DNA of 64,000 bases, taken from Nioella nitratireducens (lineage in GTDB: Bacteria; Pseudomonadota; Alphaproteobacteria; Rhodobacterales; Rhodobacteraceae). Location: positions 186,001-250,000 of the forward strand of contig NZ_MNBW01000005.1 of NCBI RefSeq assembly GCF_001879715.1, given 5' to 3'. The notes under the pieces were generated by a model that saw nothing but the letters and a program-made list of their open reading frames with translations, did no database searches and was not told where the DNA came from. Positions 29,052 through 40,372 of the stretch are shown here, piece by piece. A program made the position numbers and the translations under genes. Within the stretch, counting starts at the first letter, position 1; each line of letters begins with the position of its first letter.

Positions 29052-29462
29052 ATGCGCAGATTTATACTTGCCGCCGGTCTGGCCGGTCTGGTGGCACAGC
29101 CTGTTTTTTCAGATGAATACGATGCCCTGCGGGCAGACTCGCGGATCCACAATGGCCTGCTTGTCATCATGATCGGCTCGCATATCCAGGACACCTGCCC
29201 GACGATCGAGGCGCGCAGCCTGTCGGCGACCGGCTTCATGTTCGGTCTCGCGCGGCACGCGATGTCGCTTGGCTACAGCCGGGCGCAGGTCGAACGATAT
29301 GTCGATGACGAGGAGGAGCGTGCCCGCTTTGAAACGCTTGCCCGGACGTATTTCGCACAACACGGTGTTACCTCTGACGACGACGTAGAGGGCGCCTGTC
29401 GGGTCGGTGAGCAGGAGATGACCGATCAGACATCCGTGGGGCGTTTGCTGCGCCATTCGTGA
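29052..29462 (+). CDS. Small exported protein (DUF5333-like) upstream of nuoG
   Basis: A 136-residue protein with a signal peptide (MRRFILAAGLAGLVAQPVFS, then DEYDALRAD). Cysteines in DTCPTIEARS and EGACRVGEQ may pair in the periplasm. Helical, acidic body including YSRAQVERYVDDEEERARFE. It resembles the Rhodobacterales family I recall as DUF5333, found next to nuo genes; not searched. GGAAGG lies upstream of the ATG at 29052. Confidence 0.65.
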   Translation: MRRFILAAGLAGLVAQPVFSDEYDALRADSRIHNGLLVIMIGSHIQDTCPTIEARSLSATGFMFGLARHAMSLGYSRAQVERYVDDEEERARFETLARTYFAQHGVTSDDDVEGACRVGEQEMTDQTSVGRLLRHS

Positions 29463-29481
29463 TCGGATTTCGGATGAAATT

Positions 29482-29512
29482 GCATGCCCGCCCGAAAAAA
29501 CGGCGGGCATGC
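29482..29512. terminator. Stem-loop between the DUF5333-like gene and nuoG
   Basis: GCATGCCCGCC (29482-29492) and GGCGGGCATGC (29502-29512) form an 11-bp perfect stem with a nine-base loop CGAAAAAAC. There is no immediate T-run, so it may be a processing or attenuating structure rather than a strong terminator. Confidence 0.5.
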
Positions 29513-29694
29513 GCGCTTTAGGCGCGGGGTTTTGTGGCGGTCAAACCGACGACAGGCCTGAAAAATGCGCGTCCTGCGTTGCAAATCCCGGCCAATCGCG
29601 GCAGTAGAGGACGAGGAAATTTTCCGCGTGAATCCGCGCGGGGCTTGCGTTAGACACGCGGCCAACCGGACCTCGCGACGCGCAAGGGTGAAGC

Positions 29695-31719
29695 ATGACC
29701 GAGCTACGCAAAATCATCATCGACGACAAAGAGATCGAGGTGGATCCGGCGATGACGCTGATCCAGGCCTGTGAACAGGCCGGGGTGGAAGTGCCGCGCT
29801 TTTGCTATCATGAACGTCTGTCGATTGCCGGCAACTGTCGCATGTGCCTTGTCGAGGTCGTCGGCGGCCCGCCGAAGCCCGCTGCCTCCTGCGCCATGCA
29901 GGTCAAGGATCTGCGTCCGGGGCCGGAAGGTGCGCCGCCTGTGGTGAAAACCAACTCGCCCATGGTCAAGAAGGCCCGCGAAGGGGTGATGGAGTTCCTG
30001 CTCATCAACCACCCGCTGGATTGCCCGATCTGTGACCAGGGCGGCGAATGCGATCTTCAGGATCAGGCGATGGCCTATGGCGTCGATTTCAGCCGCTACC
30101 GCGAGCCCAAGCGCGCCACGGAAGAACTGAACCTCGGCCCGCTTGTTGGCACGGCGATGACGCGCTGCATTTCCTGCACCCGCTGCGTCCGCTTCACCAC
30201 CGAGGTCGCAGGCATCTGGCAAATGGGCCAGACCGGGCGTGGCGAGGATGCCGAGATCACCAGCTATCTCAACCAGACGCTCGATTCGAACTTGCAGGGC
30301 AATATCATCGACCTTTGCCCGGTCGGCGCTCTGACCTCGAAGCCCTATGCCTTTACCGCGCGTCCGTGGGAGCTGACCAAGACCGAGACCATCGACGTGA
30401 TGGACGCGCTCGGCTCCAACATCCGGGTCGACACCAAGGGCCGCGAAGTGATGCGTATTCTGCCGCGCAACCATGACGGCGTGAACGAAGAGTGGATTTC
30501 GGACAAAACCCGCTTCGTGTGGGACGGTCTGCGTCGCCAGCGTCTGGACACGCCCTATATCCGTGAAAACGGCAAGCTGCGCAAAGCGAGCTGGGGCGAG
30601 GCGCTGTCTGCCGCCGCCGCTGCGATGAAGGGCAAGAAACTGACCGGCTTGGTCGGTGACCTGGCCCCGGTCGAAGCTGTCTTCGCGCTCAAGCAGTTGA
30701 TCGAAGGGCATGGCGGCAATGTCGAATGCCGGACCGACCGCGCAAAGCTGCCCGCGGGCAACAGGGGCGGCTATGCCGGGACCGCGACCGTCGAGGATAT
30801 TGACGATGCGGAAATGATCCTGATCATCGGCTCCAACCCGCGCGACGAAGCGCCGGTGCTGAATGCGCGCATCCGCAAGGCATGGCTGAACGGTGCGGAA
30901 ATCGCCGTGATCGGGCAGGCTGCGGACCTGACCTATGAGTATTACCACGCTGGCACCGGTCGCAAGGCGCTGCTCGACATGATCGAACAGGGCGTGTCGG
31001 ACGAAACCCGCGACGCCAAGAAAACCCTCGTGATTGTTGGTCAGGGCGCGCTGCGTGAAGCCGATGGCGAGGCTGTTCTGGCGCAAGCCCAGAAGATGGC
31101 CGAGATTTCAGGTTCGGGCCTGTTGGTTCTGCACACTGCCGCTGCCCGCGTGGGCGCGATGGATGTGAATGCCGTGACCGAGGGTGGCCTCGATGCCGCC
31201 ATCGACGGGGCCGAAGTGATCTACAGCCTTGGCGCGGACGAGGTCGAGATCGACGCGGGCCCCTTCGTGATCTACCAGGGCAGCCATGGCGACCGAGGCG
31301 CGCACCGCGCCGACGTAATCCTGCCCGGCGCTGCCTACACGGAAGAAAACGGCTTGTTCGTGAACACCGAAGGCCGACCGCAACTGGCGATGCGCGCGGG
31401 CTTTGCCCCCGGTGAGGCCAAGGAAAACTGGGCGATCCTGCGAGCTCTGTCGGCGGAACTGGGGGCGACGCTGCCTTTCGACTCGCTGGCGCAACTGCGC
31501 AGTGCGCTGGTCGAGGCGGCGCCACAACTGGGGCTGATCGACGAAGTGGCCGTGAACGAGGTGCAGCCGCTGGAGCTTCGCGCGCCCGGCAATGCTGATT
31601 TCGTGCCGGCGGTTCGGGATTTCTACCTGACGAACCCGATTGCCCGTGCATCGGCCCTGATGGGCGAATTGAGCGCCGCCGCCAAGGCGCGCGCCGAGGC
31701 CGCGATTGCGGCGGAGTAA
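29695..31719 (+). CDS. nuoG: NADH-quinone oxidoreductase subunit G
   Basis: Largest peripheral-arm subunit, carrying the chain of iron-sulfur clusters. The 674-residue protein has an N-terminal 2Fe-2S domain ([18 protein letters not shown]), the His/Cys 4Fe-4S block [18 protein letters not shown], then [11 protein letters not shown] and [17 protein letters not shown] molybdopterin-oxidoreductase-like domain with no obvious cofactor role follows. Length fits alphaproteobacterial (mitochondria-like) NuoG rather than the longer E. coli form. Confidence 0.97.
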   Translation: MTELRKIIIDDKEIEVDPAMTLIQACEQAGVEVPRFCYHERLSIAGNCRMCLVEVVGGPPKPAASCAMQVKDLRPGPEGAPPVVKTNSPMVKKAREGVMEFLLINHPLDCPICDQGGECDLQDQAMAYGVDFSRYREPKRATEELNLGPLVGTAMTRCISCTRCVRFTTEVAGIWQMGQTGRGEDAEITSYLNQTLDSNLQGNIIDLCPVGALTSKPYAFTARPWELTKTETIDVMDALGSNIRVDTKGREVMRILPRNHDGVNEEWISDKTRFVWDGLRRQRLDTPYIRENGKLRKASWGEALSAAAAAMKGKKLTGLVGDLAPVEAVFALKQLIEGHGGNVECRTDRAKLPAGNRGGYAGTATVEDIDDAEMILIIGSNPRDEAPVLNARIRKAWLNGAEIAVIGQAADLTYEYYHAGTGRKALLDMIEQGVSDETRDAKKTLVIVGQGALREADGEAVLAQAQKMAEISGSGLLVLHTAAARVGAMDVNAVTEGGLDAAIDGAEVIYSLGADEVEIDAGPFVIYQGSHGDRGAHRADVILPGAAYTEENGLFVNTEGRPQLAMRAGFAPGEAKENWAILRALSAELGATLPFDSLAQLRSALVEAAPQLGLIDEVAVNEVQPLELRAPGNADFVPAVRDFYLTNPIARASALMGELSAAAKARAEAAIAAE

Positions 31720-32142
31720 GTGGTGGTGCCGGGTGGGCGTTCCTTCCGGCCCGTCGCGGGCGGTCTTGCTGCCCTGTTGGTCGTCGCGGGCTGCGCGCCC
31801 GATACGGGCGTGACACAGGACAGCCAACGGGCGTCGTTCGAGTATCTGGGGGTCGAGACCCGGCTTCTGGATGAGGATCTGGTAAATTTCCGCGTTGAGA
31901 TGCGCGGGGCGAGAGGGCGCGAGGACGTGGCGGACTACGCCGAATGTGCAGCAGCTCAGTACACGCTGATCCGGGGCTACGGATTTGCGCGACATGTCCG
32001 CACAAATGTGCAGGAAGAGGCTGGCCTTTGGCACGCAGATGCGGTTTACACCGTGTCACCGGCGCTCCCGCGGGGGGTGCAGACGATGGACGCCGAGGTG
32101 GTGGCCGCCGACTGCGCCGAGCAAGGCATACCGACGGTGTGA
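31720..32142 (+). CDS. Putative lipoprotein between nuoG and nuoH
   Basis: A 140-residue protein with a lipoprotein signal: hydrophobic LAALLVVAGC with the lipidated Cys at residue 25 and Ala-Pro-Asp after it. The mature region is mixed alpha/beta with cysteines in YAECAAAQ and AADCAEQG. Three consecutive in-frame GTG codons at 31720-31728 make the exact start ambiguous. It follows the nuoG stop directly and precedes nuoH by 6 bp, so it is part of the operon. Function unknown. Confidence 0.65.
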   Translation: MVVPGGRSFRPVAGGLAALLVVAGCAPDTGVTQDSQRASFEYLGVETRLLDEDLVNFRVEMRGARGREDVADYAECAAAQYTLIRGYGFARHVRTNVQEEAGLWHADAVYTVSPALPRGVQTMDAEVVAADCAEQGIPTV

Positions 32143-32148
32143 GGATCA

Positions 32149-33186
32149 ATGGCTGACTTCTTTACTACCACCCCCGGCATCGCGCTGATTATCATCGCGC
32201 AATGCCTTGCGGTGATCGCATTCGTGATGATCTCGCTTCTGTTCCTGGTCTATGGCGACCGGAAAATCTGGGCGGCTGTCCAGATGCGGCGCGGCCCCAA
32301 CGTGGTGGGCGTCTTCGGGTTGCTGCAATCCGTGGCCGACGCGCTGAAATACGTTATCAAGGAAGTGGTGATCCCGGCGGGCGCAGACAAGCCCGTCTTT
32401 ATCCTCGCCCCTCTGACCAGCTTCGTGCTGGCGATGATTGCCTGGGCGGTGATCCCCTTTAACGACGGCTGGGTGCTGGCCGATCTGAACGTCGCCATCC
32501 TGTATGTTTTCGCGGTCTCCTCGCTAGAGGTTTACGGCGTGATCATGGGCGGATGGGCGTCGAACTCCAAATACCCGTTCCTTGGGTCGCTGCGGTCCGC
32601 CGCACAGATGATTTCCTACGAGGTGTCGATCGGCCTGATCATCATCGGTGTCGTGATCTCGACCGGCTCGCTCAACTTCTCGGACATCGTGCGCGCGCAG
32701 GACGGCAACCTCGGGTTCTTCAACTGGTACTGGCTGCCGCATTTCCCGATGGTGTTCCTGTTCTTCATCTCGGCGCTGGCGGAAACCAACCGCCCGCCCT
32801 TCGACCTGCCGGAAGCGGAATCGGAACTGGTGGCGGGCTATCAGGTGGAATATTCGGCCACGCCCTTCCTGCTGTTCATGGCCGGGGAATATATCGCCAT
32901 CTTCCTGATGTGCGCGCTGACGACGCTGCTGTTCTTCGGCGGCTGGCTGTCGCCCATTCCGGGCCTGCCCGACGGGGTGCTGTGGATGGTCGGCAAGATG
33001 GCCTTCTTCTTTTTCATCTTCGCAATGGTGAAGGCGATCACGCCCCGCTACCGCTATGACCAGCTGATGCGCATTGGCTGGAAAGTGTTCCTGCCGATGT
33101 CGCTTGGCTGGGTGGTGATCGTGGCCTTCCTTGCGAAATTCGAACTCTTCGGCGGCGCCTATGCCCGCTGGATGATCGGGGGCTGA
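32149..33186 (+). CDS. nuoH: NADH-quinone oxidoreductase subunit H
   Basis: Membrane subunit at the quinone-channel interface. The 345-residue protein has about eight transmembrane helices, the early [15 protein letters not shown] loop, and the conserved acidic loop [20 protein letters not shown] with EYSATPF. GGATCA precedes the ATG. Its stop overlaps the nuoI ATG by one base. Confidence 0.97.
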   Translation: MADFFTTTPGIALIIIAQCLAVIAFVMISLLFLVYGDRKIWAAVQMRRGPNVVGVFGLLQSVADALKYVIKEVVIPAGADKPVFILAPLTSFVLAMIAWAVIPFNDGWVLADLNVAILYVFAVSSLEVYGVIMGGWASNSKYPFLGSLRSAAQMISYEVSIGLIIIGVVISTGSLNFSDIVRAQDGNLGFFNWYWLPHFPMVFLFFISALAETNRPPFDLPEAESELVAGYQVEYSATPFLLFMAGEYIAIFLMCALTTLLFFGGWLSPIPGLPDGVLWMVGKMAFFFFIFAMVKAITPRYRYDQLMRIGWKVFLPMSLGWVVIVAFLAKFELFGGAYARWMIGG

Positions 33187-33683
33187 TGATGACTCAGATC
33201 GACTACACCCGTGCCGCGAAATACTTCCTGCTGTCGGACTTCGTGAAGGGGTTCAAGCTTGGCCTGAAGTATTTCTTCGCGCCCAAGGCGACGCTGAACT
33301 ACCCGCACGAGAAAGGCCCGCTGTCGGTCCGCTTCCGGGGCGAACACGCGCTGCGCCGCTATCCCAACGGGGAAGAGCGTTGCATTGCCTGCAAACTGTG
33401 CGAGGCGATCTGCCCGGCGCAGGCCATCACCATCGACGCCGAACCGCGCGAAGACGGCAGCCGCCGCACCACACGCTATGACATCGACATGACGAAGTGC
33501 ATCTATTGCGGTTTCTGCCAAGAGGCGTGCCCGGTCGATGCGATTGTCGAAGGCCCGAACTTCGAGTTCGCCACCGAGACCCGTGAAGAGCTGTTTTACG
33601 ACAAGCAGCGCCTGCTGGCGAACGGGGACCGGTGGGAAGCCGAGATCGCACGTAACCTCGAACTGGATGCGCCCTACAGATGA
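33186..33683 (+). CDS. nuoI: NADH-quinone oxidoreductase subunit I
   Basis: Ferredoxin-like subunit with clusters N6a and N6b. The 165-residue protein shows two complete 4Fe-4S motifs, [13 protein letters not shown] and [14 protein letters not shown]-terminal [17 protein letters not shown] and C-terminal [14 protein letters not shown] are typical of the alphaproteobacterial/mitochondrial form. Start ATG overlaps the nuoH stop; the next gene starts inside its last codons. Confidence 0.97.
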   Translation: MMTQIDYTRAAKYFLLSDFVKGFKLGLKYFFAPKATLNYPHEKGPLSVRFRGEHALRRYPNGEERCIACKLCEAICPAQAITIDAEPREDGSRRTTRYDIDMTKCIYCGFCQEACPVDAIVEGPNFEFATETREELFYDKQRLLANGDRWEAEIARNLELDAPYR

Positions 33684-34093
33684 GCAACGCCCCGAACAAT
33701 CCCTTCGCGGCCATCCTGGCGCAAACCCAGGAAATGGCGAAAGACTGGGTCACGGCGGTGAACCCGGCCATGGCCAATTTTACGCCCCAAGGCTTTGAGA
33801 AGATGTGGCCCACCGTGCCCGCCGAGATGATGGAAGCGTTCATGGGCAAGCAGTTCAACCCCGAGGGACTGGACGCCAAGACCCGGCTTTTGCTGACGTT
33901 GCAGGGATTGACCATTCAAGGTGCGGTCGCCGAGCCGCAGATCCGGATCACGGTGCGCCATGCGCTGGCGGCCGGGGCCACGAAACAGGAAATTGCCGAA
34001 ACCATCGCGCAGGCCGCCATCTTTGGCGGCGTTCCCGCCATGAACAAGGCGATGGAGCTTGCCCGTCAGGCCATCGACGGAACCGAGGAGTAA
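33680..34093 (+). CDS. Carboxymuconolactone decarboxylase (CMD/AhpD-like) family protein in the nuo cluster
   Basis: A 137-residue all-helical protein. The second half ([20 protein letters not shown], then [20 protein letters not shown] and [17 protein letters not shown]) matches the CMD fold. It lacks the CxxC pair of AhpD-type peroxidase partners, so a redox role is not supported. The start overlaps the nuoI stop by four bases (ATGA). Why it sits between nuoI and nuoJ is not clear. Confidence 0.8.
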   Translation: MSNAPNNPFAAILAQTQEMAKDWVTAVNPAMANFTPQGFEKMWPTVPAEMMEAFMGKQFNPEGLDAKTRLLLTLQGLTIQGAVAEPQIRITVRHALAAGATKQEIAETIAQAAIFGGVPAMNKAMELARQAIDGTEE

Positions 34094-34097
34094 CCCC

Positions 34098-34709
34098 ATG
34101 GGTATCGCCGATTTCACCTTTTACCTCTTTGCCATCACCACGGTGTTGGCCGGCTTCCTCGTGGTGGTCGCCCGCAACCCGGTTCACTCGGTGCTGTGGC
34201 TGATCCTCGCCTTTCTCAGCGCGGCGGGGCTGTTCGTGCTGGTCGGGGCCGAGTTCGTGGCAATGCTGCTGGTCATCGTCTACGTGGGCGCGGTCGCGGT
34301 GTTGTTCCTGTTCGTTGTGATGATGCTCGATGTTGATTTTGCCGAGCTCAAGGCGGAAATGGCCAAGTACATCCCGCTCGCGGGGCTGATCGGCGTGATC
34401 ATCCTGCTGGAGCTGTCGCTGGCCCTTGGCACCTGGACCACGGCGGCAGGTGTCGAATTGCTGGCCTCGCCGCAAGCCACGCCCGAGGGCACGCACAACA
34501 CCGCCGCGCTTGGCGCGGTGATCTATGACCAATACTTCCTGCTGTTCCAACTGGCCGGTTTGATCCTGCTGGTGGCCATGATCGGCGCCATCGTGCTGAC
34601 GCTGCGCCACCGTCAGGACATCAAGCGCCAGAACGTGCTGGCCCAGATGTACCGCGACCCGGCCAAGGCGATGGAACTGAAGGACGTGAAGCCGGGGCAG
34701 GGGCTCTGA
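34098..34709 (+). CDS. nuoJ: NADH-quinone oxidoreductase subunit J
   Basis: Membrane subunit of complex I; 203 residues, five hydrophobic helices. [20 protein letters not shown] and [20 protein letters not shown] contain the conserved glutamate and the third-helix pi-bulge region. The start is ATG 34098 ([11 protein letters not shown]), 4 bp after the CMD-family stop; the longer frame overlapping that gene was rejected. The stop overlaps a 30-codon ORF. Confidence 0.95.
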   Translation: MGIADFTFYLFAITTVLAGFLVVVARNPVHSVLWLILAFLSAAGLFVLVGAEFVAMLLVIVYVGAVAVLFLFVVMMLDVDFAELKAEMAKYIPLAGLIGVIILLELSLALGTWTTAAGVELLASPQATPEGTHNTAALGAVIYDQYFLLFQLAGLILLVAMIGAIVLTLRHRQDIKRQNVLAQMYRDPAKAMELKDVKPGQGL

Positions 34710-34801
34710 TGGCTTGGTGGGGTTGGGTGGCGATCACGGTCGCCCTCGCTGCCGCAGTATACACGACCGCCCGGAACCGGGATGGAAACGATCGGTCCTG
34801 A
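34709..34801 (+). CDS. 30-residue single-helix membrane ORF between nuoJ and nuoK
   Basis: ATG 34709 overlaps the nuoJ TGA by one base, the same tgATG junction seen at nuoH/nuoI. It encodes [20 protein letters not shown] followed by a basic/polar tail ARNRDGNDRS and a TGA. The Trp-rich first half and hydrophobic stretch predict one membrane helix with the tail in the cytoplasm. There is no known complex I subunit here; a coupled small accessory protein or a non-functional coupled frame are both possible. Confidence 0.45.
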   Translation: MAWWGWVAITVALAAAVYTTARNRDGNDRS

Positions 34802-34886
34802 CGCCGGTCACCAAGAACTCTGGCCGCATCGGCAACGGTGCGGGCGCGATTGAATAACCAAGGGGCGCAGGCCCCGGAGGGACGAG

Positions 34887-35195
34887 ATGAGTATCGCACT
34901 GGAACATTACCTGACGGTGGCGGCAGCGCTGTTCGTCATCGGGATTTTCGGGATCTTCCTGAACCGAAAGAACGTCATCATCATCCTGATGTCGATCGAA
35001 CTGATGCTTCTGGCGGTCAACATCAACCTCGTCGCCTTCTCGGCCTATCTGGGCGACTTGACGGGGCAGATATTCACCCTGTTCGTGCTGACCGTCGCCG
35101 CCGCCGAGGCCGCCATCGGCCTTGCCATCCTCGTCTGCTTCTTCCGCAACCGCGGCACCATCGCCGTGGAAGACGTCTCGAACATGAAGGGCTGA
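34887..35195 (+). CDS. nuoK: NADH-quinone oxidoreductase subunit K
   Basis: The 102-residue, three-helix membrane subunit with the proton-pathway glutamates in [20 protein letters not shown] and the second in [15 protein letters not shown]-terminus [16 protein letters not shown] is typical of the alphaproteobacterial form. GGAGGGACG precedes the ATG at 34887, 85 bp after the 30-codon ORF. Confidence 0.97.
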   Translation: MSIALEHYLTVAAALFVIGIFGIFLNRKNVIIILMSIELMLLAVNINLVAFSAYLGDLTGQIFTLFVLTVAAAEAAIGLAILVCFFRNRGTIAVEDVSNMKG

Positions 35196-35198
35196 TCC

Positions 35199-37364
35199 AT
35201 GGAAACCATCCTCCTCTTCGCCCCTCTGGTCGGCGCCGTCATCTGCGGTTTTTCCTGGCGCCTGATCGGCGAACAGGCCGCCTGCTGGACGGCCACGATC
35301 CTGCTGTTCCTGTCCTGTCTGCTGAGCTGGATTACCTTCCTCGGCTTCAACGGCGAAACCGAGGTGCGCGAGCTCTTCACCTGGATTTCGTCGGGCACGC
35401 TCGACACCAGCTGGTCCGTGCGCATCGACCGCCTGACGGCAATCATGCTGATCGTGATCACCACGGTGTCCGCGCTCGTCCATCTCTACAGCTTCGGCTA
35501 CATGGCCCATGACGAGAACTTCCGCGAAGGCGAAAGCTACAAGCCGCGCTTCTTCGCCTACCTCTCGTTCTTCACCTTCGCGATGTTGTCGCTTGTGACC
35601 GCCGACAACCTGCTGCAACTGTTCTTCGGTTGGGAAGGTGTGGGCGTCGCCTCCTACCTGCTGATCGGCTTCTACTTCCGCAAGCCATCGGCCGGTGCTG
35701 CCGCGATGAAGGCCTTTATCGTCAACCGGGTGGGTGACTTTGGGTTCCTGCTTGGCATCTTCGCGATCTACAAGCTGACCGACAGCATTGATTTCAGCGT
35801 GATCATGGCCGAGGGGCCGCATCTGGCCGACACCACCATCACCTTCCTCGGGCGCGAGCTGAATGCGGCCAACACCATCGGCATGTTGCTGTTCATCGGC
35901 GCGATGGGGAAATCGGCACAGCTTTTCCTGCACACCTGGCTGCCCGACGCGATGGAAGGTCCGACCCCGGTGTCGGCCCTGATCCACGCCGCGACCATGG
36001 TGACGGCGGGTGTGTTCCTGGTCTGCCGGATGTCGCCCATTCTGGAATACGCGCCTTACGCGACCAACTTCATCATCATCATCGGCGCGGCCACTGCGTT
36101 CTTCGCGGCCACCGTTGGTCTGGTGCAGAACGACATCAAGCGCGTGATCGCCTATTCGACCTGTTCCCAGCTTGGCTACATGTTCGTGGCTGCTGGCGTC
36201 GGGGTTTACTCGGTCGCCATGTTCCACCTGCTGACCCACGCGTTTTTCAAGGCGATGCTGTTCCTTGGCGCGGGCTCGGTCATCCACGCGATGCACCACG
36301 AGCAGGACATGCGGAACTATGGTGGCCTGCGAAAGAAGATCCCGTTTACCTTTGCGGCGATGATGATCGGCACGCTGGCCATCACCGGGGTCGGCATTCC
36401 GTTCCTGCACATCTTCGGGGTGCCGGTGGGTTTCGCGGGCTTCCTGTCGAAGGATGCCATCATCGAGAGCGCCTATGCCTTTGGCGGCGGTCTGGGCACC
36501 TTTGCCTTCTGGATGCTGGTCATCGCGGCGGCTTTCACCAGCTTCTATTCCTGGCGCCTGATTTACCTGACCTTCTATGGTCGTGCGCGTGGCGACAAGC
36601 ATGCACATGAGCACGCCCACGAAAGCCCCAAGGTCATGCTGATCCCGCTTGGCGTTCTGGCGCTTGGCGCGGTCTTCTCGGGGATGCTGTGGTACAACTC
36701 GTTCTTCGGCCATACCGACCGCGTGGCGCAGTTCTTCGGGGTCGAGTATGCCGCCGAGGGCCATGCGACCGAGGCAGGCGACCATGCAGCAGCGGATGCG
36801 GGCCACGGTGAAACAGCCGCCCCAGCAGACGAAGGCCATGCCACCGAAGCCGCGACCGATCATGCTGCCCCGGCGGCTGAAGGCGAAGGCCACTACATGT
36901 TCACCGGCGCGCCGGGCGACGGCGCCATCCACATGGCGCCTGACAATACCGTCATGAACGACGCGCACGGCGCCCCCGTCTGGGTCAAGATTTCACCCTT
37001 CATCGCCATGCTGCTCGGCTTTGCGCTGGCCACGTTGTTCTACATCGTGAACCCCGCCCTGCCGCGCCGCTTTGCCGAGACCTTCCAGCCGGCCTACCTG
37101 TTCCTGCTGAACAAGTGGTATTTCGACGAGATCTATGACGTGATCTTCGTCCGTCCCGCCCAGTGGATTGGCCGGGTGCTGTGGAAGCGCGGCGATGGCA
37201 ACATCATCGACGGCGGTATCAACGGGCTTGCCCTTGGGATCGTCCCCTACTTTACGCGCCTCGCGGGCCGCGCACAGTCCGGCTACATCTTCACCTATGC
37301 CTTCGCCATGGTTCTTGGCATCGCGGGGCTGATCACCATCGTTTCCCTGACATTCTGGGGCTGA
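35199..37364 (+). CDS. nuoL: NADH-quinone oxidoreductase subunit L, with His/Ala-rich insert
   Basis: Distal antiporter-like proton-pumping subunit; 721 residues, about 16 helices with a lateral amphipathic helix at the end. The ion-pathway region includes [39 protein letters not shown] and [18 protein letters not shown]. Unusual are a histidine cluster HAHEHAHE near residue 468 and an insert at about 519-566 made of imperfect EGHATEA/DHAA units, predicted in a loop between membrane helices. Such inserts vary among alphaproteobacteria; metal binding is conceivable but unproven. Confidence 0.96.
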   Translation: METILLFAPLVGAVICGFSWRLIGEQAACWTATILLFLSCLLSWITFLGFNGETEVRELFTWISSGTLDTSWSVRIDRLTAIMLIVITTVSALVHLYSFGYMAHDENFREGESYKPRFFAYLSFFTFAMLSLVTADNLLQLFFGWEGVGVASYLLIGFYFRKPSAGAAAMKAFIVNRVGDFGFLLGIFAIYKLTDSIDFSVIMAEGPHLADTTITFLGRELNAANTIGMLLFIGAMGKSAQLFLHTWLPDAMEGPTPVSALIHAATMVTAGVFLVCRMSPILEYAPYATNFIIIIGAATAFFAATVGLVQNDIKRVIAYSTCSQLGYMFVAAGVGVYSVAMFHLLTHAFFKAMLFLGAGSVIHAMHHEQDMRNYGGLRKKIPFTFAAMMIGTLAITGVGIPFLHIFGVPVGFAGFLSKDAIIESAYAFGGGLGTFAFWMLVIAAAFTSFYSWRLIYLTFYGRARGDKHAHEHAHESPKVMLIPLGVLALGAVFSGMLWYNSFFGHTDRVAQFFGVEYAAEGHATEAGDHAAADAGHGETAAPADEGHATEAATDHAAPAAEGEGHYMFTGAPGDGAIHMAPDNTVMNDAHGAPVWVKISPFIAMLLGFALATLFYIVNPALPRRFAETFQPAYLFLLNKWYFDEIYDVIFVRPAQWIGRVLWKRGDGNIIDGGINGLALGIVPYFTRLAGRAQSGYIFTYAFAMVLGIAGLITIVSLTFWG

Positions 37365-37374
37365 GAGCAGAGAC

Positions 37375-38922
37375 ATGGAACATAGCCTTCTTTCCATCGT
37401 AACCTTCTTGCCCCTCGTCGCGGCGGTCATCATGGCCGTGTTCCTGCGGGGCAATGACGAGGCCGCGAAACTGGCCGCCAAGCGCAGCGCGTTGCTGGTT
37501 ACGGCAGCCACCTTTCTGGTGTCGCTGTTCATCCTGACGTCATTCGATCCGTCCAATCCCGATTTCCAACTGGTCGAGGAAGGCGAGTGGATGATGGGGC
37601 TGACCTACAAGATCGGTGTCGATGGCATCTCGGTCCTGTTTGTGTTGCTGACCACCTTCCTGATGCCGCTGGTCATCGCCGCCTGCTGGGGCGTCGAGCA
37701 TCGCGTCAAGGAATACATGATCGCGCTTCTGGTGCTGGAAAGCCTGATGATCGGGGTCTTCGTTGCGCTGGATCTGGTGCTGTTCTACCTGTTCTTCGAG
37801 GCGGGCCTGATCCCCATGTTCCTGATCATCGGGATCTGGGGCGGCAAGAACCGCATTTACGCAGCGTTCAAGTTCTTCCTCTATACCTTCCTCGGGTCGG
37901 TGCTGATGCTGGTCGCCATGGTTGCGATGTATGTCGATGCGGGCACCACTGATATCCCCAGCCTGCTGGCCCACCAGTTCAGCACCGAGACGCTCAACCT
38001 CTTCGGCTGGCACATCGTCGGCGGTTTGCAGACGGTGTTGTGGATTGCCTTCTTCGCTTCGTTCGCCGTCAAGATGCCGATGTGGCCGGTCCACACATGG
38101 TTGCCGGATGCGCACGTGCAGGCGCCGACCGCCGGGTCGGTGGTGCTGGCCGCGATCCTGCTGAAGATGGGGGGCTATGGCTTCCTGCGGTTCTCTCTGC
38201 CGATGTTCCCGGTCGCGTCCGACCTGATGGGGCCGTTCGTGATGTGGCTGAGCGTGATTGCCATCATTTACACCTCGCTTGTAGCGATGGTGCAGGAGGA
38301 CATGAAAAAGCTGATTGCCTATTCGTCGGTCGCCCATATGGGCTATGTCACCATGGGGATCTTTGCCGCCAACCAGCAGGGCGTGGACGGTGCGATCTTC
38401 CAGATGCTCAGCCACGGTTTCGTATCGGGCGCGCTGTTCCTGTGCGTTGGTGTGATCTACGACCGCATGCACACCCGCGACATTGACGCCTATGGCGGGC
38501 TTGTGAACCGGATGCCTGCTTATGCGATGGTCTTCATGCTGTTCACCATGGCCAATGTCGGCCTTCCGGGCACCTCTGGCTTCGTCGGGGAATTCCTGGT
38601 GCTGATGGGCGTCTTCCAGGTGAATACATGGGTCGCGCTGTTCGCCGCGACCGGGGTGATCCTGTCGGCGGCCTATGCCCTGTGGCTGTATCGCCGGGTG
38701 GTCTTTGGCGACCTGATCAAGGAAAGCCTGAAGTCCATCACCGATATGACCCCGCGCGAAAAATGGATCTTCGCACCGCTGATCGCGATGACCCTGCTTC
38801 TGGGTGTCTACCCGAGCCTTGCAACCGATGTGATCGGCCCCTCGGTCGAAAACCTGATCCACCATTACGACGTGGCGCTGGAGCATTACGAGCCCAACAC
38901 CGCCGTCGCCGCCAGCCACTGA
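37375..38922 (+). CDS. nuoM: NADH-quinone oxidoreductase subunit M
   Basis: Antiporter-like proton-pumping subunit; 515 residues and about 14 helices. Family markers: [20 protein letters not shown] with the conserved Glu, [20 protein letters not shown], and [28 protein letters not shown] precedes the ATG, 10 bp after nuoL. Confidence 0.97.
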   Translation: MEHSLLSIVTFLPLVAAVIMAVFLRGNDEAAKLAAKRSALLVTAATFLVSLFILTSFDPSNPDFQLVEEGEWMMGLTYKIGVDGISVLFVLLTTFLMPLVIAACWGVEHRVKEYMIALLVLESLMIGVFVALDLVLFYLFFEAGLIPMFLIIGIWGGKNRIYAAFKFFLYTFLGSVLMLVAMVAMYVDAGTTDIPSLLAHQFSTETLNLFGWHIVGGLQTVLWIAFFASFAVKMPMWPVHTWLPDAHVQAPTAGSVVLAAILLKMGGYGFLRFSLPMFPVASDLMGPFVMWLSVIAIIYTSLVAMVQEDMKKLIAYSSVAHMGYVTMGIFAANQQGVDGAIFQMLSHGFVSGALFLCVGVIYDRMHTRDIDAYGGLVNRMPAYAMVFMLFTMANVGLPGTSGFVGEFLVLMGVFQVNTWVALFAATGVILSAAYALWLYRRVVFGDLIKESLKSITDMTPREKWIFAPLIAMTLLLGVYPSLATDVIGPSVENLIHHYDVALEHYEPNTAVAASH

Positions 38923-38931
38923 GGAAACGTG

Positions 38932-40368
38932 ATGATTGGTTCCGATATCGCCATTCTCCTGCCCGAGATCATCCTCTCCATCTTCGCGATGCTGGGGCTT
39001 CTAGCTGCGGTCTACACCACCAAGGACGGCATGGCGCCGCTTCTGGTCTGGCTGACGGCGGCGCTGCTGGCCCTGATGGGCCTTTATATCGGCATGAGCG
39101 GGAACGGCACGCAGATCGCCTTTGACGGCATGTTCATCAGTGACGGCTTCGCGCGTTTTGCAAAGGTAGTGATCCTGCTGTCGGCGGCCACGGTGCTGCT
39201 GATCGGCAAGGATTACATGCAGCGCGACGACCTGCTGCGCTTTGAATATCCGATGCTGGTCGTGCTGGCGACCGTTGGCATGATGGTCATGGTTTCTGCC
39301 GGAAACCTGATGACGCTCTACATGGGGTTGGAGCTTCAGTCGCTGGCGCTCTACGTCGTGGCCGCGCTGCGCCGTGACTCGGTGCGCTCGACCGAGGCGG
39401 GTTTGAAATACTTCGTCCTCGGCGCGCTGTCCTCGGGCATCCTGCTTTATGGGGCATCGCTGACGTACGGCTTTGCCGGAACCACCGATTTCGCTGGCAT
39501 AGTGCACGCCGCGCAAGGTGACGTGTCGCTCGGTCTGGTCTTCGGTCTGGTCTTCATGATCTCGGGCCTCGCCTTCAAGGTCTCTGCCGCGCCGTTCCAC
39601 ATGTGGACGCCGGATGTCTACGAAGGTTCGCCCACGCCGGTCACCGCCTTCTTTGCTACTGCGCCCAAGATGGCGGCCATGGGCCTGTTGGCCCGGCTGG
39701 CCCACGACGCGTTCGGCAATGTGGTGGGCGACTGGCAACAGGTGATCGCACTGCTGGCCGTTCTGTCGATGTTCGTCGGCGCGATTGCCGCCATCGGGCA
39801 GACCGACATCAAGCGCCTGATGGCCTATTCCTCGATTTCGCATATGGGCTTCGCCCTGATGGGCCTTGCCGCCGGCGATACGCAGGGTGTCTCGGCCATG
39901 CTGATCTATATGGCGATCTACGTGACGATGAATATCGGCACCTTTTCGTTCATCCTGTCGATGGAAAGGGATGGCCGCCACGTGACCAATATCTCGTCGC
40001 TGAACGCTCTGGCCTCGCGCGAGCCGGGCAAGGCGCTGGCCTTGCTGATCCTGATGTTCTCGCTGGCCGGTGTGCCGCCGCTGGTTGGCTTTTTCGGGAA
40101 ATACGCGGTGCTGGTCGCTGCGGTCAGTTCCGGGCTGAGTTGGCTGGCTATCTTCGGTGTGATCGCCTCGGTCATCGGCGCGTTTTACTACCTGCGCATC
40201 GTCTACTACATGTATTTCGGCGAAGAGCGCGAGGGGCTGGACGGCAAGATGGGGCCGCTCGCCTATGTCGGTCTGATGGCCGCCGCCGCGATCATGCTGC
40301 TGGGTGTCATCAACATGTTCGGTGTGGACGGTCTGGCACAGGCCGCAGCCGAGACGCTGGTGCGCTAG
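38932..40368 (+). CDS. nuoN: NADH-quinone oxidoreductase subunit N
   Basis: Third antiporter-like subunit; 478 residues. Markers include [19 protein letters not shown] with the conserved Glu, [20 protein letters not shown] and [18 protein letters not shown]. Start ATG 38932 follows GAGGAAACGTG; a GTG one codon earlier is possible. Last subunit gene; birA follows after 4 bp. Confidence 0.97.
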   Translation: MIGSDIAILLPEIILSIFAMLGLLAAVYTTKDGMAPLLVWLTAALLALMGLYIGMSGNGTQIAFDGMFISDGFARFAKVVILLSAATVLLIGKDYMQRDDLLRFEYPMLVVLATVGMMVMVSAGNLMTLYMGLELQSLALYVVAALRRDSVRSTEAGLKYFVLGALSSGILLYGASLTYGFAGTTDFAGIVHAAQGDVSLGLVFGLVFMISGLAFKVSAAPFHMWTPDVYEGSPTPVTAFFATAPKMAAMGLLARLAHDAFGNVVGDWQQVIALLAVLSMFVGAIAAIGQTDIKRLMAYSSISHMGFALMGLAAGDTQGVSAMLIYMAIYVTMNIGTFSFILSMERDGRHVTNISSLNALASREPGKALALLILMFSLAGVPPLVGFFGKYAVLVAAVSSGLSWLAIFGVIASVIGAFYYLRIVYYMYFGEEREGLDGKMGPLAYVGLMAAAAIMLLGVINMFGVDGLAQAAAETLVR

Positions 40369-40372
40369 ACCG

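Noticed and set aside
34734-36968. 744-codon minus-strand open frame antisense to nuoK/nuoL
   Set aside because: It runs through the subunit genes and gives a low-complexity H/E/D/R/Q-rich translation; absence of stops is a GC effect.
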